DNA of 64,000 nt. Origin: Nocardioides xinjiangensis. Lineage in GTDB: Bacteria; Actinomycetota; Actinomycetes; Propionibacteriales; Nocardioidaceae. The stretch spans positions 1,471,977-1,535,976 of the forward strand of contig NZ_JAFMSY010000001.1 of the NCBI RefSeq assembly GCF_017916455.1, in the 5' to 3' direction. The number at the start of each line of letters is the position of its first letter. Within the stretch, counting starts at the first letter, position 1. Positions 56,506 to 64,000 of the stretch are shown piece by piece. The notes below the pieces were generated by a model. The model worked only from the letters and a program-made list of their open reading frames with translations. It made no database searches and had not been told where the DNA came from. A program made the translations under genes and the position numbers.

Positions 56506-57048
56506 ATGGACATCACGCCGTACGTCGACTCCCTCCGTCGCGACCTCGTCGCGGCGGCCGAGGCCGGGGGCGACGAGCTGAAGCAGGCGGCCGAGCGCCT
56601 CGCCTTCGCCCTCGACCCCAGCGCCCGGCTGGCGCTGATGGAGGCCATCTCCCACGCCGCGGCCGAGATCACCGCCGAGCTCCCGGACGGCAGCGTCGAC
56701 GTACGCCTGGCGGGCCGCGAGCTCGACTTCGTGGTCGAGGTCGCCCCGCAGGCCGCCATGCCCGCGCCGCCCCCGCCGCCGGCACCGCCGGCTCCCCCCG
56801 AGGAGGAGGACGGAGAGCTGGCCCGGATCACCCTCCGCATCCCGGAGGCCGTCAAGGCCCGTGCCGAGGAGAAGGCGGCGGCCGCCGGGCAGAGCCTCAA
56901 CACGTGGATGGTGGCCGTCGTGCGCCAGGCCACCAGCGAGCACGCCGTCAACATCGACATCGACCTGAGCAGCGTGCCCTTCGTGGGCTACGACCCGTTC
57001 GCCGCCACCCGCAAGCAGGGGAGCCGCCGGATGACCGGCTGGCTGTGA
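56506..57048 (+). CDS. Ribbon-helix-helix regulator (HicB-antitoxin-like)
   Basis: The 180-residue protein has a helical N-terminal domain (1-80), a Pro-rich linker (about 88-104), and a C-terminal ribbon-helix-helix (about 108-145: ARITLRIPEAVKARAEEKAA, then SLNTWMVAVVRQAT). It ends with an extended tail. It is often annotated as a HicB-like antitoxin next to DUF4097, as here. The ATG at 56506 is taken; GTG at 56497 is possible. The phased boxes upstream suggest autorepression, and the closeness of promoter and start suggests a leaderless mRNA. Confidence 0.75.
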   Translation: MDITPYVDSLRRDLVAAAEAGGDELKQAAERLAFALDPSARLALMEAISHAAAEITAELPDGSVDVRLAGRELDFVVEVAPQAAMPAPPPPPAPPAPPEEEDGELARITLRIPEAVKARAEEKAAAAGQSLNTWMVAVVRQATSEHAVNIDIDLSSVPFVGYDPFAATRKQGSRRMTGWL

Positions 57049-57215
57049 CGCCCAGAGGCTGACCGGCCCGGCCGCCCGGCGCCCGGCCCGAGTCCCGCCC
57101 GCACCACCCCAACGCACCGGCCCCGCCGGCGCGTCGGACGAGCACACCCTCGGCCACTCACCTGCATCCCCACCTGCACCCTCGACCTGCACCCGACCAC
57201 CGACTGGAGACCCGG

Positions 57216-58049
57216 ATGAGCAACCAGCTCGACCTCACCTTCGACACCCCCGAACCGGTCGACCTCTACGTCGAGAACCGCCGCGGAACCGTCGACGTGA
57301 CCGCCACCGACACCACCGAGACGACCGTGCGCATCACCGGCGAGCGCGCCGAGGAGTTCGACGTCCGCGACCTCGGCGACCGGATCGCGATCATCGCCCC
57401 GCCACGCTCGAGCGGCCTCCTGGGCAGGGACCCGCACGCCACGATCGCCGTGGAGGTGCCCGTCGGCAGCGGCCTCACCGCGAAGGTCGGCAGCAGCGAC
57501 GTCGTGGCACGCGGCCGCTTCGCCGACAGTCGCGTCGACAGCGGGTCCGGCGACGTCACCCTCGACGTCGTCGAGGGGGACGCCGTCGTCCACTCGGGCT
57601 CCGGCGACCTGGTCGTCGAGCACATCGTCGGCGAGGCGCACCTCAAGTCCGGCTCCGGCGACGTCGTCGTGCGCCGCGCGGAGTCGTCCCTCGTGGTCGC
57701 GACCGGCAGCGGGGACGTACGCGTGGAGTCCGCGCGCGACGACCTGGCGATCAAGACCGGCTCGGGCGACGCCCTGGTCCGGTCGCTGGGCGGCGAGGCT
57801 GTCTTCACCACCGGCTCGGGGGACCTCGTGGTCACCGAGGTCGCCTCCGGGCGCATCACCGCCAAGACCGCCAGCGGCGACGTCCGGATCGGCGTGGTGC
57901 CGGGCACCCCGGTGTGGACCGACGTGCGCACCGCCAGCGGCCGCCTCGCCTCCACCCTCCCGAGCACCGGCGAGCCCGCACCCGACCAGCCCTACCTGGA
58001 GGTGCGCGCCACCACCGCATCAGGCGACGTCACGCTCCACCAGAGCTGA
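57216..58049 (+). CDS. DUF4097 beta-strand repeat protein
   Basis: The 277-residue protein has DUF4097 right-handed beta-strand repeats with recurrent SGSGD/TGSGD turns (SGSGDVTLDV, SGSGDLVVEH, SGSGDVVVRR and so on), at roughly 20-residue spacing. There is no signal peptide or membrane helix, so it is cytoplasmic. It is downstream of the RHH gene and followed by a 30-residue peptide; a three-gene unit is likely. Function is unknown. Confidence 0.85.
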   Translation: MSNQLDLTFDTPEPVDLYVENRRGTVDVTATDTTETTVRITGERAEEFDVRDLGDRIAIIAPPRSSGLLGRDPHATIAVEVPVGSGLTAKVGSSDVVARGRFADSRVDSGSGDVTLDVVEGDAVVHSGSGDLVVEHIVGEAHLKSGSGDVVVRRAESSLVVATGSGDVRVESARDDLAIKTGSGDALVRSLGGEAVFTTGSGDLVVTEVASGRITAKTASGDVRIGVVPGTPVWTDVRTASGRLASTLPSTGEPAPDQPYLEVRATTASGDVTLHQS

Positions 58050-58098
58050 CCGCACCGCGACACCCACCACCGCGACGCCGAACTGAAAGGAGAAGGCC

Positions 58099-58191
58099 GT
58101 GCACGACTCGTTCACCGACCTCGAGCTGATCGCCCGCCACCGCATCGCGGAGCGCGTGCGCTACTCCCCGCGCACCCGGAAGCGCCGCTGA
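58099..58191 (+). CDS. Micropeptide (30 aa)
   Basis: A GTG frame of 30 codons follows an AAAGGAGAAGG ribosome site. The peptide is MHDSFTDLELIARHRIAERV followed by RYSPRTRKRR: an amphipathic helix, then a basic tail. It shares DSF-x3-E-(I/L) and R-I spacing with the 38-residue peptide upstream of the LuxR gene. It is the last gene before a strong terminator, so it is probably transcribed with DUF4097. Confidence 0.65.
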   Translation: MHDSFTDLELIARHRIAERVRYSPRTRKRR

Positions 58192-58224
58192 CCGCGACCC
58201 TCTACGTGCCCCACCGCCCCCGGC

Positions 58225-58288
58225 AACGCCCCGGAACCGGCACTCCCGCCCCCGTCAGTGGGGGCGGGAGTGCCGGTTTCGGGGCGTT
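58225..58288. terminator. Strong 29-bp hairpin, bidirectional terminator
   Basis: Bases 58225-58253 pair with 58260-58288 with only one G-T wobble and a 6-nt loop. It stands between convergent units (micropeptide on the plus strand, siderophore genes on the minus strand) and should stop both. Confidence 0.92.
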
Positions 58289-58321
58289 ACCTGCAAGGGG
58301 CCGGGCGGGAGGGGTCGGGCG

Positions 58322-59260
58322 TCAGGACCTCATCGCGACGCCGCGGCGCCAGTAGCCCATGAACGCCACCTGGCTGCGGTCGAAGCCGAGCTCCTTGACC
58401 AGGTGCCGGCGCAGTCCCGTCACCACCGTGGACTCCCCCGCGATCCAGGCGTACGTCCCGCCCACGCCCGTCACGTCGCCGGGCACCTCCTCGCCCGACG
58501 AGGAGTAGAAGGGCGTCTCCCACAGGTCGGGGTCGACCTCGTCGGCGGAGACCTCGACCCGCGCGCCCGGGATGCCGAGGTGCGCGACGACCGCGTCGTG
58601 CAGGCCCTGCCCGAGCTCGGCCCCCTCGCGGGCCAGCCACACGACCTCGAACCCGGCGGGCGCGCGTACGTCCTGGACGTCGCCGGCCTCCGGCACCTCC
58701 ATGAACGCCGTGCCGCGGGCGTCGGCCGGCAGCTGCTCGAGCACGGCGCAGATCGCGGGGACCGCCGTCTCGTCGCCGACCAGCAGCAGGTCGGCGCCCG
58801 GGGCGGGCGTGAACTCGATCCCGCCGTAGGGGTAGCCGCGGCGCGGCGCGAGCATCACGATCCGGTCGCCCACGGCCGCCCGCGAGGCCCAGGTCGAGCC
58901 CGGCCCGACGAGCTCGCCCTCGAGGTGCAGCACGATGTCGACCACGAACCGGGTGTCCGCGCCCGACCCGACGACGTCGCGGATCGTGTACGTGCGCATG
59001 TGCCCCCGCTCCTCGGCCGGCTGCTCGAGCCAGGTGGCGAGCCACGAGTCGTCCGCACCCTCGGTCGAGGTGATGCCGCCGGTCACGGGGTCGGGGAAGA
59101 TCAGCTTGATCCGCTGGTCCCACCGCTGGCCGTCGACACCGAACTCGGCGAGCTCGGCGCTGCCGAGCTCGAGCCGGACGAAGCTGGGCGAGATCCGCTC
59201 CACGGAGACCACCTCGACCTCGGCGAACAGCATGGGCAGGACGGAGGTGGTCACGGTCAT
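58322..59260 (-). CDS. Siderophore-interacting protein (ferric-siderophore reductase)
   Basis: The 312-residue SIP/ViuB-like flavoprotein has an FAD-binding domain (RTYTIRDV, residues about 88-95) and an NAD(P)H domain (DLLLVGDETAVPAICAVLEQ). It ends with an aromatic-rich tail with the WRRG motif. It releases iron from imported ferric siderophores by reduction. It is the last gene of the iron operon; its ATG overlaps the ATPase stop by 4 bp. Confidence 0.92.
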   Translation of the reverse strand: MTVTTSVLPMLFAEVEVVSVERISPSFVRLELGSAELAEFGVDGQRWDQRIKLIFPDPVTGGITSTEGADDSWLATWLEQPAEERGHMRTYTIRDVVGSGADTRFVVDIVLHLEGELVGPGSTWASRAAVGDRIVMLAPRRGYPYGGIEFTPAPGADLLLVGDETAVPAICAVLEQLPADARGTAFMEVPEAGDVQDVRAPAGFEVVWLAREGAELGQGLHDAVVAHLGIPGARVEVSADEVDPDLWETPFYSSSGEEVPGDVTGVGGTYAWIAGESTVVTGLRRHLVKELGFDRSQVAFMGYWRRGVAMRS

Positions 59261-60192
59261 CGGGTCTCCTGGAGCGGGGCGGGATGCTGGTCGGTGGGCG
59301 GCTGCGGTGCGGACGGCTGCGCGCCGGACCGGCGCCGGAGCCGGGGCTGGTGGCGGCCGACGGGGACCACCATCGGCGTGTGCGAGACGGGGTCGTCGAT
59401 CACCCGGTTCTCGAGGCCGAAGACGGTGCGGACGAGCTCCTCGGTGACCACCTCGCGCGGCGTCCCCTCGGCGACGACGCGGCCGGCGTGGAGGGCTACG
59501 AGGTGGTCGGCGTAGCGGGCGGAGAGGTTGAGGTCGTGCAGCACCATCACGATGGTGGTGCCGCGGCGGGCGTTCAGCTCGGAGAGGAGGTCGAGCATCT
59601 CCACCTGGTGGGCCACGTCGAGGTACGTCGTCGGCTCGTCGAGCAGGAGGAGGTCCGTGCCCTGCGCCAGCGCCATCGCGATCCACACCCGCTGGCGCTG
59701 GCCGCCGGAGAGCTCGTCGACGACGCGGTCGGCGAGACCGAGCGTGTCGGTGAGGGTGAGCGCCTCGGCCACGGCGTCGTCGTCGGCGCTGGTCCAGCGG
59801 CCGAACGTGCCGTGGTGGGGGTGCCGGCCCCGGGCCACGAGGTCCGCCACCGTCACGCCCTCGGGGGCGACCGGGTTCTGGGGCAGCAGCCCGAGCGTGC
59901 GGGCCACCTGCTTGCTCGGCAGCCGGTGGATGGCCTCGCCGTCGAGCAGCACCGCCCCCGAGGCTGGGCGGAGCAGCCGCGCCATGCCGCGCAGCAGCGT
60001 CGACTTGCCGCAGGCGTTGGCCCCGACGATCACCGTGACCTGTCCGTGCGGCACCTCGAGGTCGAGGCCGTGGACGACCGCCGTGTCGGCGTAGCCCAGC
60101 GTCAGGTCGCTCGCAGCCAGCCGGGTGGTCGGGGTCGGGCCACCGGTGCCGGTCGTTCCGGCGGAGCCGGTCCTGCCATCGGTGACGGTCAT
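59257..60192 (-). CDS. Iron-siderophore ABC transporter ATP-binding protein
   Basis: The 311-residue FecE/FepC-like ATPase has Walker A GANACGKST, the signature LSGGQRQRVWIAMALAQ, Walker B DLLLLDEPTTYLD and H-loop VLHDLNLSARYAD. The core is followed by a Pro/Gln-rich tail of about 40 residues. It powers import of ferric siderophore through the two permeases encoded upstream; ATGA overlaps link it to both neighbours. Confidence 0.95.
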   Translation of the reverse strand: MTVTDGRTGSAGTTGTGGPTPTTRLAASDLTLGYADTAVVHGLDLEVPHGQVTVIVGANACGKSTLLRGMARLLRPASGAVLLDGEAIHRLPSKQVARTLGLLPQNPVAPEGVTVADLVARGRHPHHGTFGRWTSADDDAVAEALTLTDTLGLADRVVDELSGGQRQRVWIAMALAQGTDLLLLDEPTTYLDVAHQVEMLDLLSELNARRGTTIVMVLHDLNLSARYADHLVALHAGRVVAEGTPREVVTEELVRTVFGLENRVIDDPVSHTPMVVPVGRHQPRLRRRSGAQPSAPQPPTDQHPAPLQETR

Positions 60193-61271
60193 GCCACCCT
60201 CCTTCCGGTGTGGCCGCGGGCGAGCAGCCAGAGCAGGAACGGCGCGCCGAAGGCGCCGGTGACGACGCCGACGGGCAGGTTGAGGTCGGCGAAGGCGTAG
60301 GCGCCGACGTGGTCGCCGACCAGGACGATCACGGCACCGACGAGGCCGGCGGCCAGCAGCGTCGTGCGCCCACGGTTCAGCGCGCGGGCGATGGGACCGG
60401 AGAGGAACGCGACGAACGCGATCGGTCCCGCGGCGGCGACGCCCACGGCGACGAGGAGCACGCCGAGCAGCATCAGCACGTCGGTGCGGCCGCGACCCAC
60501 GCCGAGTCCCGCGGCGGTGTCGTCGCCGAGCTCGGTGGCCGGCAGCGACCGGGCGGCCCACGCCGTGGCGGGCAGCAGCACGGCCAGGGAGAGGGCGAGC
60601 AACCCGATGCTCGGCCAGGCCACGCCGTTGACGCTGCCGGTCAACCAGCGCAGCACCAGCTGGACGTCCCACTCGTCGACGCGGGTGAAGACGTACTGGA
60701 TCACCGACTGCATGGCGGCCGCGAGCCCGATCCCCGCGAGCACGAGGCGGAACCCGCCGTGGTCGCCGGCCACGCCGCGCACGGCGAGGGCGACGCCGAG
60801 CGCGCCGGCGACCGCCGCGGCCGACACCGGCCAGCCGGACCACCCGGCCAGCGTGATCGCGGAGACGGCCGCGGCGCTGGCGCCCAGGCTGACGCCGACG
60901 ATGTCGGGGCTCGCCAGCGGGTTGCGCAGCGTGGTCTGGAAGATGGCGCCGCCGATGCCGAACGCCAGGCCCGCCAGCACGGCGAGGACGGCGCGCGGGA
61001 GCTTGGACTCCATGACGATGTAGGTGGCACCCGGGATCTGCTCCCCGCCGAGGATGCGGACGAAGTCGGGGATCGTGACCGTGTAGTCGCCGAGCAGCAC
61101 CCGTGCCGCGAACGCGCCGACCAGCACGACGACGAGCACGCCGACGAGCCGGAGGAGGTGGCGCCGGGGCGCCCGGCGCGCGCGTCGTACGACGACGCGG
61201 GCGTCGGCGGCGTCGGCCGCCCTGCCGGGCGCGGGGGAGGCGGTGACGGGGCGGTGCACCGTGAGGCTCAC
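60189..61271 (-). CDS. Iron-siderophore ABC permease (FecCD family), 2nd
   Basis: The 360-residue permease has about nine membrane helices, a basic N-terminus, and FecCD signatures: RLPRAV-like KLPRAVLAVLAGLAFGIGGA, and GPIAFVAFLSGPIARAL near the C-terminus. It pairs with the other permease to form the channel. The GTG start overlaps the upstream permease stop by 4 bp. Confidence 0.93.
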   Translation of the reverse strand: MSLTVHRPVTASPAPGRAADAADARVVVRRARRAPRRHLLRLVGVLVVVLVGAFAARVLLGDYTVTIPDFVRILGGEQIPGATYIVMESKLPRAVLAVLAGLAFGIGGAIFQTTLRNPLASPDIVGVSLGASAAAVSAITLAGWSGWPVSAAAVAGALGVALAVRGVAGDHGGFRLVLAGIGLAAAMQSVIQYVFTRVDEWDVQLVLRWLTGSVNGVAWPSIGLLALSLAVLLPATAWAARSLPATELGDDTAAGLGVGRGRTDVLMLLGVLLVAVGVAAAGPIAFVAFLSGPIARALNRGRTTLLAAGLVGAVIVLVGDHVGAYAFADLNLPVGVVTGAFGAPFLLWLLARGHTGRRVA

Positions 61272-62302
61272 AGCGCCCTCCCGGTGCGGCGGACCAGGGC
61301 GAGGAAGACGGGGACGCCGACGGCGGCGGCCATGATCCCGACCTGCACCTCCGAGGGCGGCAGCACGACGCGGCCCACCGTGTCGGCGACGACGACCAGT
61401 GCGGCGCCGGCCAGCATGGAGAACGGCAGCACGCGCGCGTGGTCGGGTCCCACGAGCCCCCGGACGACGTGCGGCACGACCAGGCCGACGAAGGCGATCG
61501 GCCCGGCCAGCGCGGTGGCGGTGCCGGCCAGCAGCACGATGGCCAGGGCGATCACGAGCCGGTCGCGGGTCGTACGACGCCCCAGGCCGCGTGCCAGGTC
61601 GTCGCCGAGCGCCAGCGTGTTCAGCAGCCGGGCGCCCGTCAGCGCCAGGAGCGTGCCGGCGGCGAGGAAGGGCAGCCCGGAGAGCAGGACGTCGAACCCG
61701 CGCCCGCCGATCGTGCCGACCTGCCAGTAGCGGAAGGACTCCATCGTCCGGCGGTCGGCCAGCAGCAGGCCGGTGGTCCAGCTCGACAGGCCCGCGGTCA
61801 GGGCGGCGCCGGTGGTCGCGAGCTTCATCGGGGTGGCGCCGTCACGGCCCAGCGAGGCGATCGTGTGCACGAGCACGGCGGCCAGCGCCGCGCCCGCGAA
61901 GGCCAAGGGCAGGAACTGGCCCATGGTGGCGAGGCCGAACGTCGACATCCCGACGACCATCGCGAACGTGGCGCCGGCGTTGACGCCGAGGATGCCCGGG
62001 TCGGCGAGCGGGTTGCGGGTGAGCCCCTGCATGAGGGCGCCGGCCAGGCCGAGCGCCGCCCCGACGGCGAGGCCCAGGACGGTGCGCTCGAACCGTGCCT
62101 GCACGACCGGGGCCAGCGGGTGGCCCGGCTCCCAGAGCGCCTCCAGCGGCACCGCCCGAGCCCCGACGACCAGCGAGAGCACGCCGGCACCGGCCAGCAC
62201 CGCGACCGTGATCGCGGCGCTGGCCGGCAGGGCGAGCCGTCGCCTCGGACCTCCCCCCGGAGGGTCCGTGGCGGCGTCCCGCGTCGGAGCGAGGGCGGAC
62301 AC
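61268..62302 (-). CDS. Iron-siderophore ABC permease (FecCD family), 1st
   Basis: The 344-residue permease has about nine helices with RFERTVLGLAVGAALGLAGA (conserved R-x-x-R motif), GLTRNPLADPGILGVNAGA and AGPIAFVGLVVPHVVRGLVG, all FecCD marks. The GTG start at 62302 begins just after the substrate-binding protein stop (4 nt apart). Confidence 0.93.
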   Translation of the reverse strand: MSALAPTRDAATDPPGGGPRRRLALPASAAITVAVLAGAGVLSLVVGARAVPLEALWEPGHPLAPVVQARFERTVLGLAVGAALGLAGALMQGLTRNPLADPGILGVNAGATFAMVVGMSTFGLATMGQFLPLAFAGAALAAVLVHTIASLGRDGATPMKLATTGAALTAGLSSWTTGLLLADRRTMESFRYWQVGTIGGRGFDVLLSGLPFLAAGTLLALTGARLLNTLALGDDLARGLGRRTTRDRLVIALAIVLLAGTATALAGPIAFVGLVVPHVVRGLVGPDHARVLPFSMLAGAALVVVADTVGRVVLPPSEVQVGIMAAAVGVPVFLALVRRTGRAL

Positions 62303-62306
62303 GGGC

Positions 62307-63338
62307 CTAGCCCTCGAGGGCCTCGACGACGTGGGGCACGAAGTCGCTGATGATCGTGGGGATCGAGAGCGGCGTCGGGTTGGTCGACGCCATGGCCGTG
62401 GCCTTGTCGGTCTCGGCGTACCAGTGGCCCTCGGCGATCGCCGGGATCCTGCCGAGCAGCTTGTCGTCCTCGATGGTCTCGACCGCGTCGGCGGAGTCGA
62501 CCCAGGTGAGGAAGACGTCGGAGTCCAGCTCGCTGGACTGCTCGGCCGAGACGCTGCCGTAGAACGCACCCGGCTCGATGGCGCCGGCGACGGCCGGGGC
62601 GTCGACCATGCCGAGGTCGCGCAGGAACGCCACGCGCGGGTCCTCCGGCGCGTAGATGCCCACCGACGAGAGGTCGGCGGGGGTGAGGTAGCCGTAGATG
62701 AGCTCGGCGCCGTCCAGCTGCGGGTTGGCGGCCCTGGCCTCCTCGATCGCCGCGTCGGTGTCGGCGAGGACCTCCTCGGCCAGGGCGGTGCGCCCCAGTG
62801 CCTCGCCGACCATCTCGAGCGAGGTCTGCCACGGGGTGGTCCACGGGTCCTCGGGGTAGGCCACGACCGGCGCGATCTTGGAGAGCTTGGCGTACTCGGC
62901 CTCGGTGATCCCGGAGTTGGTCGCCAGGATCAGGTCGGGGGCGAGCTCGGCGATCTCCTCGACCGGCGCGCCGTCGGCGTCGTCGTACCGGACCGGCGCC
63001 TCGGCACCGGCCTCCTCGACCGCGGCGTCGAACCACTCGGTGGAGCCGCCCGCATTGCCGCCCCACGCGATCTTGGTGGCGCCGACCGGCACCACGCCGA
63101 GGGCCAGCGCGTGGTCCTGGTCGGTCCAGCCGAGCGTCGCGACGCGGGTGGGCTCGGACTCGATCGTCGTCTCGCCCAGCGCGTGCTCGATGGTGACGGG
63201 GAAGGCGTCGGCGTCGGCCGTGGTCGTGGCCGTCGGCTCCGATGCGGTGTCGCCGGTGGTCGAGCCGGTGCTGCAGCCGGTGAGGGCGGAGAGCAGCAGG
63301 GTGGCCGCGGCGACGGGCGCGGCGAGACTTCGCTTCAT
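62307..63338 (-). CDS. Iron-siderophore ABC substrate-binding lipoprotein
   Basis: The 343-residue lipoprotein has a signal peptide with lipobox LSALTGC (Cys22), a Thr/Ala-rich linker, and a two-lobed FepB/FhuD-like fold: RVATLGWTDQDHALALGVVP, ELAPDLILATNSG, SKIAPVVAYPE and the family's C-terminal region. It is the first gene of the operon and binds ferric siderophore outside the membrane. The iron box lies upstream, so expression should rise when iron is scarce. Confidence 0.93.
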   Translation of the reverse strand: MKRSLAAPVAAATLLLSALTGCSTGSTTGDTASEPTATTTADADAFPVTIEHALGETTIESEPTRVATLGWTDQDHALALGVVPVGATKIAWGGNAGGSTEWFDAAVEEAGAEAPVRYDDADGAPVEEIAELAPDLILATNSGITEAEYAKLSKIAPVVAYPEDPWTTPWQTSLEMVGEALGRTALAEEVLADTDAAIEEARAANPQLDGAELIYGYLTPADLSSVGIYAPEDPRVAFLRDLGMVDAPAVAGAIEPGAFYGSVSAEQSSELDSDVFLTWVDSADAVETIEDDKLLGRIPAIAEGHWYAETDKATAMASTNPTPLSIPTIISDFVPHVVEALEG

Positions 63339-63373
63339 GAGGACTCCGTGTGCGGGGGTGACGTCAGGCTTAC

Positions 63374-63392
63374 TTAGGACAGCCTAACCACA
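63374..63392 (-). promoter_or_regulatory. IdeR/DmdR iron box
   Basis: The 19-bp stretch beginning TTAGGACAGCCTAACC matches the iron-box consensus (TTAGGTTAGGCTAACCTAA) at 14 of 19 positions, with inverted TTAGG...CCTAA. It lies 35 nt upstream of the substrate-binding protein start. It should be bound by an iron-dependent DtxR-type repressor. Confidence 0.85.
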
Positions 63393-63444
63393 CATCGTCC
63401 GCATTAGGTCATGCGGGTGTGCCGTAATTCGGGCGACCGCGCCC

Positions 63445-64000
63445 TCAGATCTCCGTGCGGTGGAAGCCCTGGAAGGACCTGCTCGGGGTCGGCCCGCGCT
63501 GGCCCTGGTAGCGCGAGCCGTACCTCTCCGAGCCGTAGGGGTGCTCGCTCGGCGAGGTGAGCCGGAAGAAGCAGAACTGACCGATCTTCATGCCCGGGTA
63601 GAGCTTGATGGGCAGCGTCGCGACGTTGGCCAGCTCGAGGGTGACGTGGCCGGAGAAGCCCGGGTCGACGAAGCCGGCGGTCGCATGGGTGAGCAGCCCG
63701 AGCCGGCCGAGCGACGACTTGCCCTCCACGCGAGCCGCGATGTCGTCGGGCAGGGACACCACCTCGTACGTCGAGCCGAGGACGAACTCCCCCGGGTGCA
63801 GGATGAACGGCTCGTCGCCGACCGGCTCGACCTCGCGGGTGAGGTCGGACTGGTCGGCCGCCGGGTCGATGTGGGGGTAGCGGTGGTTCTCGAAGACGCG
63901 GAAGAAGCGGTCGAGGCGCACGTCGACGCTCGAGGGCTGCATCATCTGCGGGTCCCACGGCTCGAGGGCGATCCGGCCGGCGTCGATCTCAGCGGTGATG
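63445..64000 (-). CDS. dcd: dCTP deaminase, 5' end outside the window
   Basis: The partial protein (at least 184 residues) has [56 protein letters not shown] (catalytic Glu region), and [15 protein letters not shown]. This is Dcd, which forms dUTP from dCTP (or dUMP directly if bifunctional). The frame is open to the right edge; about 10 N-terminal residues are missing. It ends 107 bp before the iron uptake operon promoter. Confidence 0.95.
   Translation of the reverse strand, partial: ITAEIDAGRIALEPWDPQMMQPSSVDVRLDRFFRVFENHRYPHIDPAADQSDLTREVEPVGDEPFILHPGEFVLGSTYEVVSLPDDIAARVEGKSSLGRLGLLTHATAGFVDPGFSGHVTLELANVATLPIKLYPGMKIGQFCFFRLTSPSEHPYGSERYGSRYQGQRGPTPSRSFQGFHRTEI

Overview
The window is high-GC DNA with tightly packed genes, many GTG starts and frequent 4-bp ATGA/GTGA overlaps. 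HspR with its inverted-repeat operator, WXG100-like proteins, an IdeR/DmdR-type iron box and an EtfD-type Fe-S protein all point to an actinobacterium. Gene content suggests Nocardioidaceae (Nocardioides-like); that placement is inference. I see no tRNA, rRNA, CRISPR array, prophage or transposase. The DNA reads as chromosomal, with dispersed short repeats.

Layout. 1-5.4 kb: the start of a stress protein, cobK-cobQ (corrin pathway), a pentapeptide-repeat protein, an aldo/keto reductase and a PlsC acyltransferase. 5.5-10 kb: the dnaK-grpE-dnaJ-hspR heat-shock operon with its HspR operator. 10-17.4 kb: mixed housekeeping genes (Dabb, GNAT, SGNH hydrolase, M3 peptidase, MFS pump, P-loop GTPase). 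17.5-18.8 kb: a two-gene WXG-like unit. 18.9-24.4 kb: a sucrase/ferredoxin-like protein, a JmjC/cupin oxygenase and an extremely acidic Asp/Gly/Thr repeat peptide in one coupled operon, next to a LAL-type LuxR regulator coupled to a 38-residue peptide. 24.5-28.4 kb: hutI, hutF and an M20 amidohydrolase. 28.5-32.5 kb: nitroreductase, a degenerate Ser/Thr kinase with an ABC exporter, and small membrane or basic proteins. 32.3-38.8 kb: pspC, then a six-gene fully overlapping unit vanX-alr-ddl-acyltransferase-histidine kinase-response regulator. 38.9-42.6 kb: DUF1992, a pair of CitE/malyl-CoA-lyase-like enzymes and an M48 protease. 42.9-48.1 kb: hutU-hutH, two duplicated membrane coiled-coil proteins and an IclR regulator. 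48.2-52.4 kb: a type-VII-secretion-like substrate/toxin cluster with three small helical proteins. 52.5-56.3 kb: an EtfD-like Fe-S reductase whose roughly 530-residue tail carries nine SLFD motifs. 56.5-58.2 kb: a ribbon-helix-helix regulator with a helically phased operator, a DUF4097 protein and a 30-residue peptide. 58.3-63.4 kb: an iron-siderophore uptake operon under an iron box. 63.4 kb to the end: dcd (partial).

How the genes work together. Histidine degradation is split into two loci 14 kb apart. Both carry a GTCTC-N6-GAGAC palindrome at the same distance (54-55 nt) from the first start codon, which suggests one regulator, probably the IclR protein at 47.4 kb. The vanX-alr-ddl-acyltransferase-two-component unit has the parts list of a vancomycin-type cell-wall remodelling cluster, but with a NarL-type regulator and a ligase that looks D-Ala-D-Ala specific. 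The acidic peptide/oxygenase/ferredoxin unit resembles a peptide-modification system. A roughly 90-bp inverted-repeat element occurs twice (32.5 and 42.7 kb), and one copy may have removed the stop codon of pspC.
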